Source: Undibacterium umbellatum | GTDB lineage: Bacteria; Pseudomonadota; Gammaproteobacteria; Burkholderiales; Burkholderiaceae_D | Direction of reading: 5' to 3' | Assembly (NCBI RefSeq): GCF_014284125.1 | Contig: NZ_JACOFX010000002.1 | Coordinates: 806,001 to 870,000, forward strand | Length of the DNA: 64,000 bases | Part shown: positions 9,583 to 18,705 of the stretch, one piece after another | Position numbering within the stretch: the stretch's first letter is position 1 | How the letters are laid out: the number at the start of each line of letters is the position of its first letter | Notes under the pieces: generated by a model | Told to the model about the DNA's origin: nothing | What the model saw: only the letters and a program-made list of their open reading frames with translations | The model's database searches: none | Program-made: the position numbers and the translations under genes

Positions 9583-9647
9583 GGGCAGGTAAGCGGTTTA
9601 TCGCATCATTCTGGCGATCTTCCTGACCTGCCCTTTTTCTTTTTTTT
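9583..9647 (+). terminator. Terminator/attenuator-like structure between etfA and acyl-CoA dehydrogenase
   Basis: GGGCAGGT at 9583-9590 pairs perfectly with ACCTGCCC at 9626-9633. Between them ATCGC and GCGAT can form a second stem. The outer stem is followed by TTTTTC and then eight T. The dehydrogenase ATG is only 10 bases past the last T, so this element could end etfBA transcripts or limit expression of the downstream gene. Confidence 0.6.
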
Positions 9648-9657
9648 GGATACAAAA

Positions 9658-11448
9658 ATGAGCTATGTAGCCCCTGTCAAGGATATGCTGTTCCTCATCA
9701 ATGAACTGGCTGGTCTGGCGGAAGTCAATGCCTTGCCTGGCTGTGAAGATGCAACCGCAGAAACCGTAGAAGCAGTGCTGGAAGAAAACGCCAAGTTTGC
9801 TGGTGAAGTGGTTGCGCCATTGAACTGGCCAGGCGATCAGGCACCAAGTTATTGGAAAGAGGGTGAAGTCTTCACCACCAAGGGCTTTAAAGAAGCCTTC
9901 AAGATGTTTGGTGAGGCAGGCTGGCAGGGTGTGCAGCATCCACAAGAATTTGGCGGCCAGGGCTTGCCCAAGCTGGTGGCAACACCATGTATAGAAATGC
10001 TTAATGCGGCCAGCATCTCGTTTGCCCTTTGCCCGCTGCTGACTGATGGCGCGATTGAAGCCTTGCTGACGGCAGGTAGCGACGAGCAAAAAGCTATTTA
10101 CCTGGAAAACCTGATTTCTGGTAAATGGACAGGCACCATGAACTTGACCGAACCGCAAGCTGGTTCCGATCTGGCAATGGTACGCACCCGTGCCGTACCG
10201 CAGGGCGATGGCACGTATAAAGTATTCGGCACCAAGATTTTCATCACCTATGGTGAACACGATATGGCGGAAAATATCGTCCACCTGGTGCTGGCACGCA
10301 CGCCTGATGCGCCAGAGGGCGTGAAAGGTATTTCCCTGTTCATCGTCCCTAAATTCCTGGTGAATGCTGATGGCAGCCTGGGTGCACGTAATGATGCGCA
10401 TTGCGTATCGATAGAACACAAGCTCGGCATCAAGGCCAGTCCGACTGCGGTATTGCAATTCGGCGACAATGGTGGCGCGATAGGCACACTGGTTGGTGAA
10501 GAAAACCGTGGCCTCGAATACATGTTCATCATGATGAATGCAGCCCGCTTTGGCGTTGGCCTGCAAGGCATAGGCGTGGCAGAACGCGCTTACCAAAAGG
10601 CAGTGCAATACGCCAAAGACCGTGTGCAATCGCGTGACTTGGCAGGCTCCGCTGGCCCGGTTGCCATCATCAACCACCCTGATGTGCGCCGTATGCTGAT
10701 GTCTATGCGTGCACAGACCGAAGGTGCCCGTGCACTGGCCTATGTGGCCGCTGGTATTAGCGACTTTGCACATCATCATGCAGATGCCGCAGTGCGCAAG
10801 GCCAACCAGGCCAAATATGAATACCTGGTGCCTATCGTCAAAGGCTGGTCGACAGAAATGTCGCTGGATGTCACCTCTACTGGCGTGCAAGTGCATGGCG
10901 GCATGGGCTTCATCGAAGAAACCGGTGCTGCGCAACACTACCGTGATGCCAAGATTCTGACGATCTACGAAGGCACGACAGCTATTCAGGCAAATGACCT
11001 GGTAGGCCGCAAGACTTCACGCGATGGTGGTGCAACTGCCAAAGCCTTCATCGCTGACATGCGCGCGACAGAAGCACAATTGACGACTATCGGTTCTGTA
11101 GATGCTCTGGCGATACAGCGACAACTGGCAGCAGGCACTGCAGCGCTGGAAGATGTGGTTGATTATGTTGTCACGAACTTCAAACTAGACATCAAAGGCG
11201 TGTTTGCAGGTAGCGTTTTGTATTTGAAACTGGCAGGTATCGTTTTCGGTGGCTGGCAAATGGCACGTGCTGCCATGATTGCTCAGCAAAAACTGGATGC
11301 AGGCGAGGGTGATGCCGCCTTCCTGAAAGCCAAGATAGCGACTGCACGTTACTTTGCTGACCATATCCTTTCAGCTGCGCAAGGCTTGCGTTCTGCCATC
11401 GTTGAAGGCAGTGCTGGTGTCATGGCCTTGCCTGAAGACCAGTTCTGA
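9658..11448 (+). CDS. Acyl-CoA dehydrogenase, DmdC-like 600-residue type
   Basis: A 596-residue flavin-dependent acyl-CoA dehydrogenase of the longer subfamily that has a C-terminal extension beyond the usual 380-residue core. This subfamily includes the methylmercaptopropionyl-CoA dehydrogenase DmdC. The core shows NLTEPQAGSDL, TYKVFGTKIFIT and GMGFIEETGAAQHYRDA. E438 in YEGTTAIQ is the expected catalytic base. ATG at 9658 is used; an in-frame TTG at 9646 would add four residues. It directly follows etfBA, its electron acceptor. The exact acyl chain cannot be deduced, and related paralogues serve medium or long-chain beta-oxidation. Confidence 0.95.
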   Translation: MSYVAPVKDMLFLINELAGLAEVNALPGCEDATAETVEAVLEENAKFAGEVVAPLNWPGDQAPSYWKEGEVFTTKGFKEAFKMFGEAGWQGVQHPQEFGGQGLPKLVATPCIEMLNAASISFALCPLLTDGAIEALLTAGSDEQKAIYLENLISGKWTGTMNLTEPQAGSDLAMVRTRAVPQGDGTYKVFGTKIFITYGEHDMAENIVHLVLARTPDAPEGVKGISLFIVPKFLVNADGSLGARNDAHCVSIEHKLGIKASPTAVLQFGDNGGAIGTLVGEENRGLEYMFIMMNAARFGVGLQGIGVAERAYQKAVQYAKDRVQSRDLAGSAGPVAIINHPDVRRMLMSMRAQTEGARALAYVAAGISDFAHHHADAAVRKANQAKYEYLVPIVKGWSTEMSLDVTSTGVQVHGGMGFIEETGAAQHYRDAKILTIYEGTTAIQANDLVGRKTSRDGGATAKAFIADMRATEAQLTTIGSVDALAIQRQLAAGTAALEDVVDYVVTNFKLDIKGVFAGSVLYLKLAGIVFGGWQMARAAMIAQQKLDAGEGDAAFLKAKIATARYFADHILSAAQGLRSAIVEGSAGVMALPEDQF

Positions 11449-11495
11449 TCTGCCAAAAGAATCTGCAACTCAGGAACTAGCTTGTATATGGAATG

Positions 11496-11533
11496 AAAAA
11501 TACCTCCTGTTTATTCAGGAGGTATTTTTTTAT
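11496..11533. terminator. Bidirectional intrinsic terminator
   Basis: A perfect 14-bp stem (AAAAATACCTCCTG with its complement) around TTTATT, with T runs on both strands. It separates the plus-strand dehydrogenase from the convergent desaturase gene, whose TAA stop overlaps the right end of the structure. Confidence 0.93.
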
Positions 11534-12447
11534 CTCAATGATTGTGGGCGGCGCAAGCACAGTTGGTCCCACAAGCTTTTCGGCACCGATGCTTGGTTGA
11601 CAATGCCCAGCTCTGTCTGGCGGATGTCCTCTTGCGGCAAATGGCGGGTGCCAAACAAAATGTCCCAGAAAATCATCGTAGCAGCATAGTTGGCGTTGGC
11701 CAGGCGCATATCACGGGCATGATGCCAGCGATGCAATTCTGCCATGCTGAATATCCAATTCAAGGGCCCCAGCCGGAAATCGAAATTGGTGTGGGATAAC
11801 ATGGAGTGGGTTTTGCCTATTATCGCTACCATGAATATCACAGGCCCAGGCACGCCAAGTGCGACCAGCGGTAGCAACATCAAAAAACTGCTGACAAAGC
11901 TGTTGATGGGATGAAAACGAACAAAATTGAGCGAGTACATTCTGGTAGGCGCATGATGGATGGCGTGTATGTGCCATAGCCACCCACTGCTTTGATGGCT
12001 TAGGCGGTGATACCAGTATGGCAAAAAATCATGCACCAGCAAGGCCAGTATCACTTGTAATGCGATGTGAGCGCTTGTAGGCCAGAGAGTATGCGCGAAC
12101 GACGAACTCAAATGCGTAGCAAGGCTCACACCCAACGACAGCGCCAGCGCCTCGGCAATGGCCAATACAGGTTGTGCAATCAAAAAGAAAATGCCGTCCT
12201 GACGGTTTGCCCGCCAATTGCCATTCCAGGCTGGCATGAAAGGGTAGGCGCGTTCCAATGCAAATGCGATGCCGAAGACAGCGAAGAAAATCAGAGGTGT
12301 GAGTAATTGTTCCTTGCTAGGTGCATAACTGAAGTATGAGGTAGCCAGGACGAAGATGACAATTGCTGGGAAGGCCAGATAGCGCAGTATGCCACCACTT
12401 GATCGCATCTCTATTGAATTGACTCTCGGGTGATTTTCCAGTTCCAT
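11530..12447 (-). CDS. Sterol desaturase / fatty acid hydroxylase family membrane protein
   Basis: A 305-residue integral membrane protein of the fatty-acid-hydroxylase superfamily, which uses a di-iron centre held by clustered histidines to oxidise lipids. The histidine motifs are present in order: HDFLPYWYHRLSH, WHIHAIHH and ELHRWHH, with further His near the end of the core. At least four hydrophobic segments are visible, two near the N-terminus. ATG at 12447 is chosen because AGGAA lies seven bases upstream; a longer frame from 12477 lacks this. The ArsR-type regulator lies 91 bases upstream in the same direction, and a near-identical palindromic site precedes both genes. The substrate is unknown. 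Confidence 0.9.
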   Translation of the reverse strand: MELENHPRVNSIEMRSSGGILRYLAFPAIVIFVLATSYFSYAPSKEQLLTPLIFFAVFGIAFALERAYPFMPAWNGNWRANRQDGIFFLIAQPVLAIAEALALSLGVSLATHLSSSFAHTLWPTSAHIALQVILALLVHDFLPYWYHRLSHQSSGWLWHIHAIHHAPTRMYSLNFVRFHPINSFVSSFLMLLPLVALGVPGPVIFMVAIIGKTHSMLSHTNFDFRLGPLNWIFSMAELHRWHHARDMRLANANYAATMIFWDILFGTRHLPQEDIRQTELGIVNQASVPKSLWDQLCLRRPQSLR

Positions 12448-12475
12448 GTAAGTTCCTTTGATAATTAATTGATGC

Positions 12476-12497
12476 ATATGTGCACACTAATGCATGT
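12476..12497. promoter_or_regulatory. Putative operator upstream of desaturase gene
   Basis: A 22-base imperfect palindrome beginning ATATGTGCA and ending TAATGCATGT. It matches the site at 12887-12908 in 18 of 22 positions. It lies 29 bases before the desaturase start. Confidence 0.6.
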
Positions 12498-12538
12498 AAT
12501 TGGCTAAAAAAATACTCCAATAATTCAGGCGCGGCTAC

Positions 12539-12877
12539 CTAACAGGCGCAACAATTGACGACACTTCTGACTTGCTGGCTCAGGTTGTCCAGCATCGTCA
12601 ATATGCTTTTTCCATTCACTTCGTAATAGCGATGTCTGCCTTCCCGCGTGCTACTTACTATGCAACTCTCTTCCAGTAAGGAGAGGTGGCGGGAAATTAC
12701 CGAGCGGTCCTGGCTGAAATGTTCTGCCAGTGTACTGATATCGGCGGGCCCCAGTTCAATGAGTTTGGACAGGATTTGTATGCGTACAGGTTCGCACAAG
12801 GCATTGAAAAAAGCCGTGTCTATCAGTTCAGCGAATTGTTGCGCTGCCTGCTGGCGTATCGAGAATGTTGAGGACAT
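12539..12877 (-). CDS. ArsR-family transcriptional regulator
   Basis: A 112-residue winged-helix regulator of the ArsR/SmtB family, usually a homodimeric repressor. The recognition helix region is DISTLAEHFSQDRSVISRHLSLL and the wing is STREGRHRYYEVNG. The classical metal motif ELCVCDL of helix 3 is absent. The protein instead ends in NCCAC, a C-terminal Cys cluster that could sense metal, thiol or redox state. It is encoded just upstream of the desaturase-family gene in the same direction, and its own start is preceded by one of two matching palindromes, so autoregulation plus control of the desaturase is the simplest reading. Confidence 0.9.
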   Translation of the reverse strand: MSSTFSIRQQAAQQFAELIDTAFFNALCEPVRIQILSKLIELGPADISTLAEHFSQDRSVISRHLSLLEESCIVSSTREGRHRYYEVNGKSILTMLDNLSQQVRSVVNCCAC

Positions 12878-12886
12878 GAATGAATT

Positions 12887-12908
12887 ATATGTGCATGTTA
12901 ATGCACGT
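12887..12908. promoter_or_regulatory. Putative operator upstream of arsR-type gene
   Basis: A 22-base near-perfect palindrome with half-sites ATGTGCAT and ATGCACGT around GTTA, ending 10 bases before the regulator start. It matches the desaturase site at 12476. Confidence 0.65.
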
Positions 12909-12963
12909 GTAAAGGATTTTGAGCATAGTTATGATTGTCGAATACGTTTAAAGGGCGATTGAA

Positions 12964-14901
12964 TCAGACCTTGGCGTCAACATTGTCTGTAGCGCCTATA
13001 TTTTTGCCAGCTTGCCCCAGGCCTTTTGCTTGGCGATATGCCAAGTCAGCTTCTGCATCATGCTGGCGGTGATTTGTTTGGTCATGTAAATCCAGTTCTA
13101 CCGGCTCTACTGCTGCAACAGCTTCTGGCGGTGTTACAGCATCAGCCTGTGCTTGCCGTGGTTTTTCTGCGGGTGTTTGTGGCAGGCTATCACGTAGGCG
13201 ATAGGCAGCCACGGCGGCAGATATCAGGGGATTGACATTTGCCTGCGCATTTGTCGCCGGGACAGGGGCATTGTTGACCCTGACTTCGTTTTCCAGGACA
13301 ACAGGCCTGGGTTGCGCCACCGGATTATTTGTCGTTACCCTTTGAGTCGCCTCCGGTGAGCCTGTAGTCGCAAGAGGATTGTTGATGAGAATGCCGTTGG
13401 TGTTGTTGACAATTGCAGAAGGCGCAGGTTGGTTTTGTGTATTTGTTGCTTCTGTGGGCTTATTGCTGTTATTGAGTGCGGCCTGGGTTTTGGTCAATGC
13501 TGCCTCTGAAGTAGTGCTGCGATTGGTGTTGGCGGTGCTGCTCTGATTTAGTGTAGCTGCTTTACTCAATTGTGCATTCGATGGCGTCAATTGATTAGCT
13601 GAATTTGCTATCTGCACTTGCGCAGTTGTATCTGACTCATTGGCAGGTAAGGAGCTGCCTGCTACAACATTGGTATTCAAAGTCGGATTAGTCTGGTTTT
13701 GCGTGAACACATTTTCCTGCACACTGCTTGCGGTATTGGGTTCACCTGCGATTGTAGCCTGGGTATTGAGCAGGGATGCTGGTGTGCTAATATTATTGAG
13801 CAAATTATCGGCCAGCGTTGTATCAGCATTGAGGAGGCTCTCAGATGTATTGACCTGCGTATTTGTCGCTGTGACCGTAGCCGCAGGCTCATCATTTGCT
13901 GTAGCGCTATTGGTAGCTCCAGCCTGAGTGCTTGTGGCCGTTTCTGTTTGGACTGCAGGACTTGCCTTAGCCGCCTGGATAGCGTTATTGGTGATATTAG
14001 CAGTGCTGCTGATCGCTGATTGTAAAGCTTCATTTGTCAGCATTTGCTGGAGCTGTACATCAGCATCGGCAGGCACTTGGTCATCTACTTCTACTGGTAG
14101 TACAGAATTATTGTTGACATTTGCGGGGTTTTCAGAAGTTGTAGTCTCCGAGGTGCGTGTAACATTCGAGTTGACTGAAGCAGGTGCGATAGTATCCGTT
14201 GCCTGATCCGCGCTTAAACTGGCTGCAATATTGCCTGAAGCCAAGTCTTGATTTTGTGCAAGAACATCGTTTTCAGCATTACCCAAAGCCTGTAACGCTT
14301 GCGTCAGCAAAGTCAGGGTTTCGCCAGGATTTTGTGCAAGTGCGCTTTGAAATTCAATGACGTCCAGCGTCAATGAACTGTCACTTCCAGGTGTGGGCGC
14401 TCTCTGTAAATTAATCCCTATTTTTGATAATTGCGCGAACAGGCTAGCTTCCGCTGCATTTGGTCTGGCGGCATTGAGCGCCTGTAGCAGGCTGTCATTG
14501 CTCGTGGGAATGAGCGGGTTCTCGGTGAGATTGGAATTGCTTTCCTGTAGCTGGTTAAAAGTATCAACAAATAGCGTGGCAATGGCGGTGATTTGCTCAA
14601 TGTCAGCAGCGGTTTGGCTGACATCTGCTTTAGCTGTGATGTTTGTAGCGTTTGTTGTCTGAGCAGCAGATGCAGTCTGGGCGGCTTGCCTGCTTTGTAG
14701 TCGCGCCGTGCTATCCAGTAACTGGCCTAGTGTAGAAACATCGACAAGCACGCTGGTGCCACGAATCTCTTCCAGTTCACTTAGTTTGTTGCTGCTGATG
14801 GGTAAGACTGCATCATTGCTGACGTGATTAACTGCCAGCGTACTTTGCACTGATGTTGTTGTAACGGGTGTTGCAACAGCGCTGATAGGAGCGATAATCA
14901 T
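12964..14901 (-). CDS. Large Asn/Thr/Ala-rich low-complexity protein
   Basis: A 645-residue protein dominated by Asn, Thr, Ala, Gln and Ser, without signal peptide or membrane helix. The first 180 residues are the best ordered and include LLDSTARLQSRQAAQ, LFVDTFNQLQESN and LDVIEFQSALAQNPGETLTLL. Spacing and residues of that stretch recall the C-terminal domain of flagellar cap protein FliD and the disordered parts of hook-length protein FliK, but I cannot prove either. Residues 220-560 are repetitive and disordered. The C-terminus turns charged (Glu, Arg, His, Lys). I use ATG at 14901, which has AGG eight bases upstream; the frame is open to 14961. No flagellar operon is adjacent. Confidence 0.75.
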   Translation of the reverse strand: MIIAPISAVATPVTTTSVQSTLAVNHVSNDAVLPISSNKLSELEEIRGTSVLVDVSTLGQLLDSTARLQSRQAAQTASAAQTTNATNITAKADVSQTAADIEQITAIATLFVDTFNQLQESNSNLTENPLIPTSNDSLLQALNAARPNAAEASLFAQLSKIGINLQRAPTPGSDSSLTLDVIEFQSALAQNPGETLTLLTQALQALGNAENDVLAQNQDLASGNIAASLSADQATDTIAPASVNSNVTRTSETTTSENPANVNNNSVLPVEVDDQVPADADVQLQQMLTNEALQSAISSTANITNNAIQAAKASPAVQTETATSTQAGATNSATANDEPAATVTATNTQVNTSESLLNADTTLADNLLNNISTPASLLNTQATIAGEPNTASSVQENVFTQNQTNPTLNTNVVAGSSLPANESDTTAQVQIANSANQLTPSNAQLSKAATLNQSSTANTNRSTTSEAALTKTQAALNNSNKPTEATNTQNQPAPSAIVNNTNGILINNPLATTGSPEATQRVTTNNPVAQPRPVVLENEVRVNNAPVPATNAQANVNPLISAAVAAYRLRDSLPQTPAEKPRQAQADAVTPPEAVAAVEPVELDLHDQTNHRQHDAEADLAYRQAKGLGQAGKNIGATDNVDAKV

Positions 14902-15003
14902 GTGGACCTGCTTTCTGTACGCCAGACTGTCCGGCCAGTATGTGCTGATATTTGCCTGCACTCTGTGCGCTGGATCACGGATTGCATCATTATGCTCTAT
15001 GGC

Positions 15004-15039
15004 AAAAAAATCCCCATAGTGTTTGGCTATGGGGATTTT
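15004..15039 (-). terminator. Intrinsic terminator of the Tricorn-like gene
   Basis: A 13-bp perfect stem (AAAATCCCCATAG and complement) around seven bases. On the minus strand it is followed by seven T, 20 bases past the stop codon. Confidence 0.93.
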
Positions 15040-15057
15040 CTGGAACCTGAAAACAAA

Positions 15058-18000
15058 TTATTTCAATGGTGGAATTACTTGCGGCACCATGGGTTTAACT
15101 GGTTGCTCTTTGAGCTTTTTCTCCAGCAATTGTAAGGCTGCTTCCAGTTGCTGGTCTTTGCCATTGAAGGTGGCGTGCGGCAGATTGTCGACTTCAACAT
15201 CGGGTGATACACCCACGCCTTCGACCAGCCAGCGACCATCCATGCCAAACTGGGCATTTTCTGCGGCTCTGACCATACCATTGTCGGACAAAGAGTTACC
15301 GTCAGACAGCCAGACACCGGCACCCGCCGTACGCTTGCCGACCAGCGGCCCCAGCTTCAGCGCCTTGACACCTGCAGCAAAAGTTTCGCCGTCGGAATAT
15401 GTCAATTCATCGACCAGTACCACCAGGTGGCCGCGGAAGGTCTGCTGCATATTGGTGTACGGTGCAGAAGTCGGTGTCGCCCAGAAAGCCCAAGCTTTGC
15501 GCAAGAGTTTTTCTATGATCCAGCTATCGATATTGCCGCCACGATTGCGGCGTACATCAATGATCAGACCATCACGTTCTATATTGCTGTAGAACTCGCG
15601 TGCAAAACTATTGATGTCTTGGGCCCCCATGGCTCGCAAGTGCAGATAACCGATGCGGCCTTGCGAAACCTTGTTGACTTGTTCGCTGCGGCTTTGCTCC
15701 CAGTCGCCATAGCGCAGATTGGCATGCTTCATCATGCTGACAGGGGTGACGATGACGGCGCGGGCAGGCTGCTCACCACGTTTGACATGCATCAATACCT
15801 GCTTGTCGGCCTGATTGGTCAACAGGTCAGATATGTCGCGCGCCTCCAGTGCAGACTGACCATTGATGGCTGTGATGATATCGCCTTCTTTGATGTTCAG
15901 ATCAGGTTGTGACAATGGCGTGCGTTCTGAAGGCAGTTCTGCTTCGGTCCGATAGATATGGTCGATGCGATAGCCAGCCGTTGTGCGGCTCAATACCGCT
16001 CCCAGTGAAGCAGCCTGGCCTTCTGGCGGAGCACGGCGGATGTCTCCAGGGCGGGTTTGCGAATGCAGGGTGCTGACCTCACTGGCCATCAAGCCCAGTA
16101 CGTCATTCAATTCTGTCCTGTCAGTAATGCGCTCAACCAGCGGGGCATATTTATTACGTACCTTGTTCCAGTCTACGCCGCGCATTTTGTCATCAAACAA
16201 ATAATCCCTGTGCATGCGCCAGGCATCGGCATACATTTGCTGCCATTCCTGTTTGGGGCTGAGGAAAAAACTCCAGTCGCTAATATTGACCTTAGCCTTG
16301 CTGATGTCGCCTGGTTGTTTTGCTCCAGCATCGACGATGTAGAAATCGCCTGGCCCTGTCAGATTGTGCGTTTGGTAAAACACATGTTTCATGTTTGCAG
16401 ACAAATCGAACTGGCGTATATTGCTGGCAAAGGTTTCTGGCTGCGGTGATGTCTTGCTGATCGCCAGCGTCTTCAAGGTGGATTTACCATCTGTGCCATC
16501 TTGTTCAGTGAAGTAGATGCGTTTGTCATCCAGCGCCAGGCTACGGTAATTGCCGTAGGCCAGTGGCACCTGATAGAGCCTGTCGGCGAGACCGGCATAC
16601 TGTATGACAGGCAGCGCTGGCTTGGACGGTTTTTTGCTTTCTTCGGCCTTGTCCGCTGTTTTGTCTGTCGCTTTGTCAGCCGACTTATCTGCCAACTTAT
16701 CTGCTGGTTTTTCTGCTGCCTTGTCATTCGCTGCTGCTTTGCTCAACTCGTCATCCGCCTTGAAGGGGAAGCGGTTACCGCTCTGCAATGCCAGTGCATA
16801 CAGGCCTGTGCGTTTTTCGAAATGCGGACCCATATTGCGGTCACCCCAGGGCGCGCGGTTGCTGACCTGGAAATTGCGTTCAGAGTAGAAATACAACCAG
16901 CGTCCGTCAGATGAGAATACCGGAGTATGTGAATTATATTTATCACTGGTGACAAACTGCAATTGCTTGCTGTCGAGTGAGTACAAACCTATCTGCGGCC
17001 TTTGCAGTTTATTGTTTGCCCTGACGATAACGATGGCCTTGCTGTCGGGAGACCAGACAACTTCTTCCTGTCTTTCAGCGCCCAGTTTGCCTGCATCGTC
17101 AATGACCTGGTTGGTTTTGGTCGCCAGATCCAGCAGCCACAGCTTGCCGCGCTTGTCGGTGTGTGCCAGCCATTTTCCGTCAGGGGAGGGGATAACACGG
17201 TAGCGGTGTACGTCACCATTGCTGCTCAATACCTCGGGTTTGCCTAGGCCATCTGCCGGGAATCTCCAGATTTCATTTTCGCCCGTGGTATCAACTATTG
17301 CATACACGGATTTGCCATCGGGTGAAAACACCGCTTCACGGGCGCGTGCGTTTTCAGGTACAGGCAAGTCTATGCGTCTTTGCGGGCCAGTGCCTGCAAT
17401 CGTCAAGCGGCCACGTGCCGTGAATAACAAACGTTCTTCCTTGCCGGCAATTTCTACATTACTCAGATAATCCAGCGGGGATTTGATGAGGCGTTTGCGC
17501 TGCTGGTCAAAATCAGATACCAGGTCTATATTCAGGGGCTGGTCTTTGGCACTGCTGATATCAAGCACATGCAAGTCTGCGCCGAGCTGGTAGGCGATCT
17601 TGCCATCACCCAGGCTGGGGTTACGTACTTCCCATTCCTTGTGCTGGGTCAGGGCGCGGGTATCCGTGCCGTCTGGATTGGCACTCCAGATATTGTAGGC
17701 ACCATTGCGGTCACTGATGAAATAGAGTTTGCCCTTCCACAGCATGGGGCGGCGGTGATTGCTTTTGTCGTCGGCAAATAACTGCACAGCTTCAGTTTTG
17801 CCTTGCACATCATAGCGCCAGACTTGTGCGGTAGCACCACCGCGATATTGCTTGGCATTGTCATTCGTCATGTGCAGGCCAAAGCGGGTGAAATACAGGT
17901 ATTTGCCACTGTCATCCAGCACGGCTTCGTTGGCGTCAGCCACCGGGAACACCCTGCGCATCAGGGTTTGCGGATTGATCGCGGCCACGATGCGATGGGA

Positions 18001-18390
18001 GGCCGGGCCAGTGCTGTTCAATGTGCTGACCAGCACTTCACCACTGGCGGTCCAGCCCAGCACACTTACCTGATCATTCTCGAAACTGATGCGCTTGGGT
18101 ACGCCCCCTGTCATGGGCATGACATAAGCCTCTGCAGCACCTTCGTAGGTGGCAGAAAACGCCAGCCATTTACCGTCTTGCGAGATGGCGGGCAGCACTT
18201 CCGATGCCGGATGGCTGGTCAGTCTTTGCGCCTGGCCGCCATTGCTGGCTACTTTCCATAAATCACCCTCTGCAGTAAACACCACTGCATCGCCACGTAT
18301 GCTGGGAAAACGATAATAAGCAGGTGCAGCAAATGCTGAAGTCATCAGGCTGGTCAGGCTGAGTGCGAGGGTGAGTTTGGACAGTCTCAT
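15058..18390 (-). CDS. Tricorn-like S41 peptidase, secreted
   Basis: A 1110-residue exported protease of the S41/Tricorn type. Signal peptide MRLSKLTLALSLTSLMTSAFA is followed by a WD40/Tolb-like beta-propeller half with repeated units such as ISQDGKWLAFS, FSPDGKSVYAI and PSPDGKWLAHT. A second propeller region and a short Lys/Ala/Asp repeat insert lie near residues 555-585. A PDZ domain comes around residues 830-890. The C-terminal S41 core has NRGGNIDSW and the nucleophile Ser in TYSDGETFAAG. Length agrees with bacterial Tricorn homologues. It probably degrades peptides in the periplasm. It is divergent from the GH44 gene over a 315-base region. Confidence 0.93.
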   Translation of the reverse strand: MRLSKLTLALSLTSLMTSAFAAPAYYRFPSIRGDAVVFTAEGDLWKVASNGGQAQRLTSHPASEVLPAISQDGKWLAFSATYEGAAEAYVMPMTGGVPKRISFENDQVSVLGWTASGEVLVSTLNSTGPASHRIVAAINPQTLMRRVFPVADANEAVLDDSGKYLYFTRFGLHMTNDNAKQYRGGATAQVWRYDVQGKTEAVQLFADDKSNHRRPMLWKGKLYFISDRNGAYNIWSANPDGTDTRALTQHKEWEVRNPSLGDGKIAYQLGADLHVLDISSAKDQPLNIDLVSDFDQQRKRLIKSPLDYLSNVEIAGKEERLLFTARGRLTIAGTGPQRRIDLPVPENARAREAVFSPDGKSVYAIVDTTGENEIWRFPADGLGKPEVLSSNGDVHRYRVIPSPDGKWLAHTDKRGKLWLLDLATKTNQVIDDAGKLGAERQEEVVWSPDSKAIVIVRANNKLQRPQIGLYSLDSKQLQFVTSDKYNSHTPVFSSDGRWLYFYSERNFQVSNRAPWGDRNMGPHFEKRTGLYALALQSGNRFPFKADDELSKAAANDKAAEKPADKLADKSADKATDKTADKAEESKKPSKPALPVIQYAGLADRLYQVPLAYGNYRSLALDDKRIYFTEQDGTDGKSTLKTLAISKTSPQPETFASNIRQFDLSANMKHVFYQTHNLTGPGDFYIVDAGAKQPGDISKAKVNISDWSFFLSPKQEWQQMYADAWRMHRDYLFDDKMRGVDWNKVRNKYAPLVERITDRTELNDVLGLMASEVSTLHSQTRPGDIRRAPPEGQAASLGAVLSRTTAGYRIDHIYRTEAELPSERTPLSQPDLNIKEGDIITAINGQSALEARDISDLLTNQADKQVLMHVKRGEQPARAVIVTPVSMMKHANLRYGDWEQSRSEQVNKVSQGRIGYLHLRAMGAQDINSFAREFYSNIERDGLIIDVRRNRGGNIDSWIIEKLLRKAWAFWATPTSAPYTNMQQTFRGHLVVLVDELTYSDGETFAAGVKALKLGPLVGKRTAGAGVWLSDGNSLSDNGMVRAAENAQFGMDGRWLVEGVGVSPDVEVDNLPHATFNGKDQQLEAALQLLEKKLKEQPVKPMVPQVIPPLK
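16630..16712 (-). repeat. 12-bp coding tandem repeat (xADK units)
   Basis: Inside the Tricorn-like gene, six successive four-residue units (KPAD, KLAD, KSAD, KATD, KTAD, KAEE) are encoded by imperfect 12-base repeats. This forms a flexible charged linker and could vary in copy number. Confidence 0.7.
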
Positions 18391-18705
18391 TTGTGGTCTC
18401 GAAATAGGGGGTGGATGTTTTTATGGTGAAGCTGGTTAAAAAATAAACAAATTCTGCATTGCCATTCTGCTCATCAATAAGACAACAATGTCAGACTGGT
18501 ATTGCCTGAAAACAAAGCTTTATACATGGATTTGCAACAATCTGTAAGTGGCTTTTTTATGATGTGAGGGGAATACGTTTGTATGCGACTTTAAGCTTAC
18601 ATTTGGTAATAGCATGTATCTTGAATTGTTAAAAAATATGACGTAACCTGAGTGCTGTGTTTCCGCATGGAAATTAATGACTTTCGAGCAGACCAGGAGT
18701 GCATC
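18391..18705. other. Divergent intergenic region, 315 bases
   Basis: Separates the minus-strand Tricorn-like gene from the plus-strand GH44 gene and must hold both promoters. It is AT-rich. I found no convincing -35/-10 pair, dyad or small gene. Confidence 0.4.

Noticed and set aside
9598..10938. 446-residue open frame on the minus strand opposite the acyl-CoA dehydrogenase
   Set aside because: His/Cys/Gln-rich composition without domains; it is the antisense of a well-supported gene and has no ribosome site.
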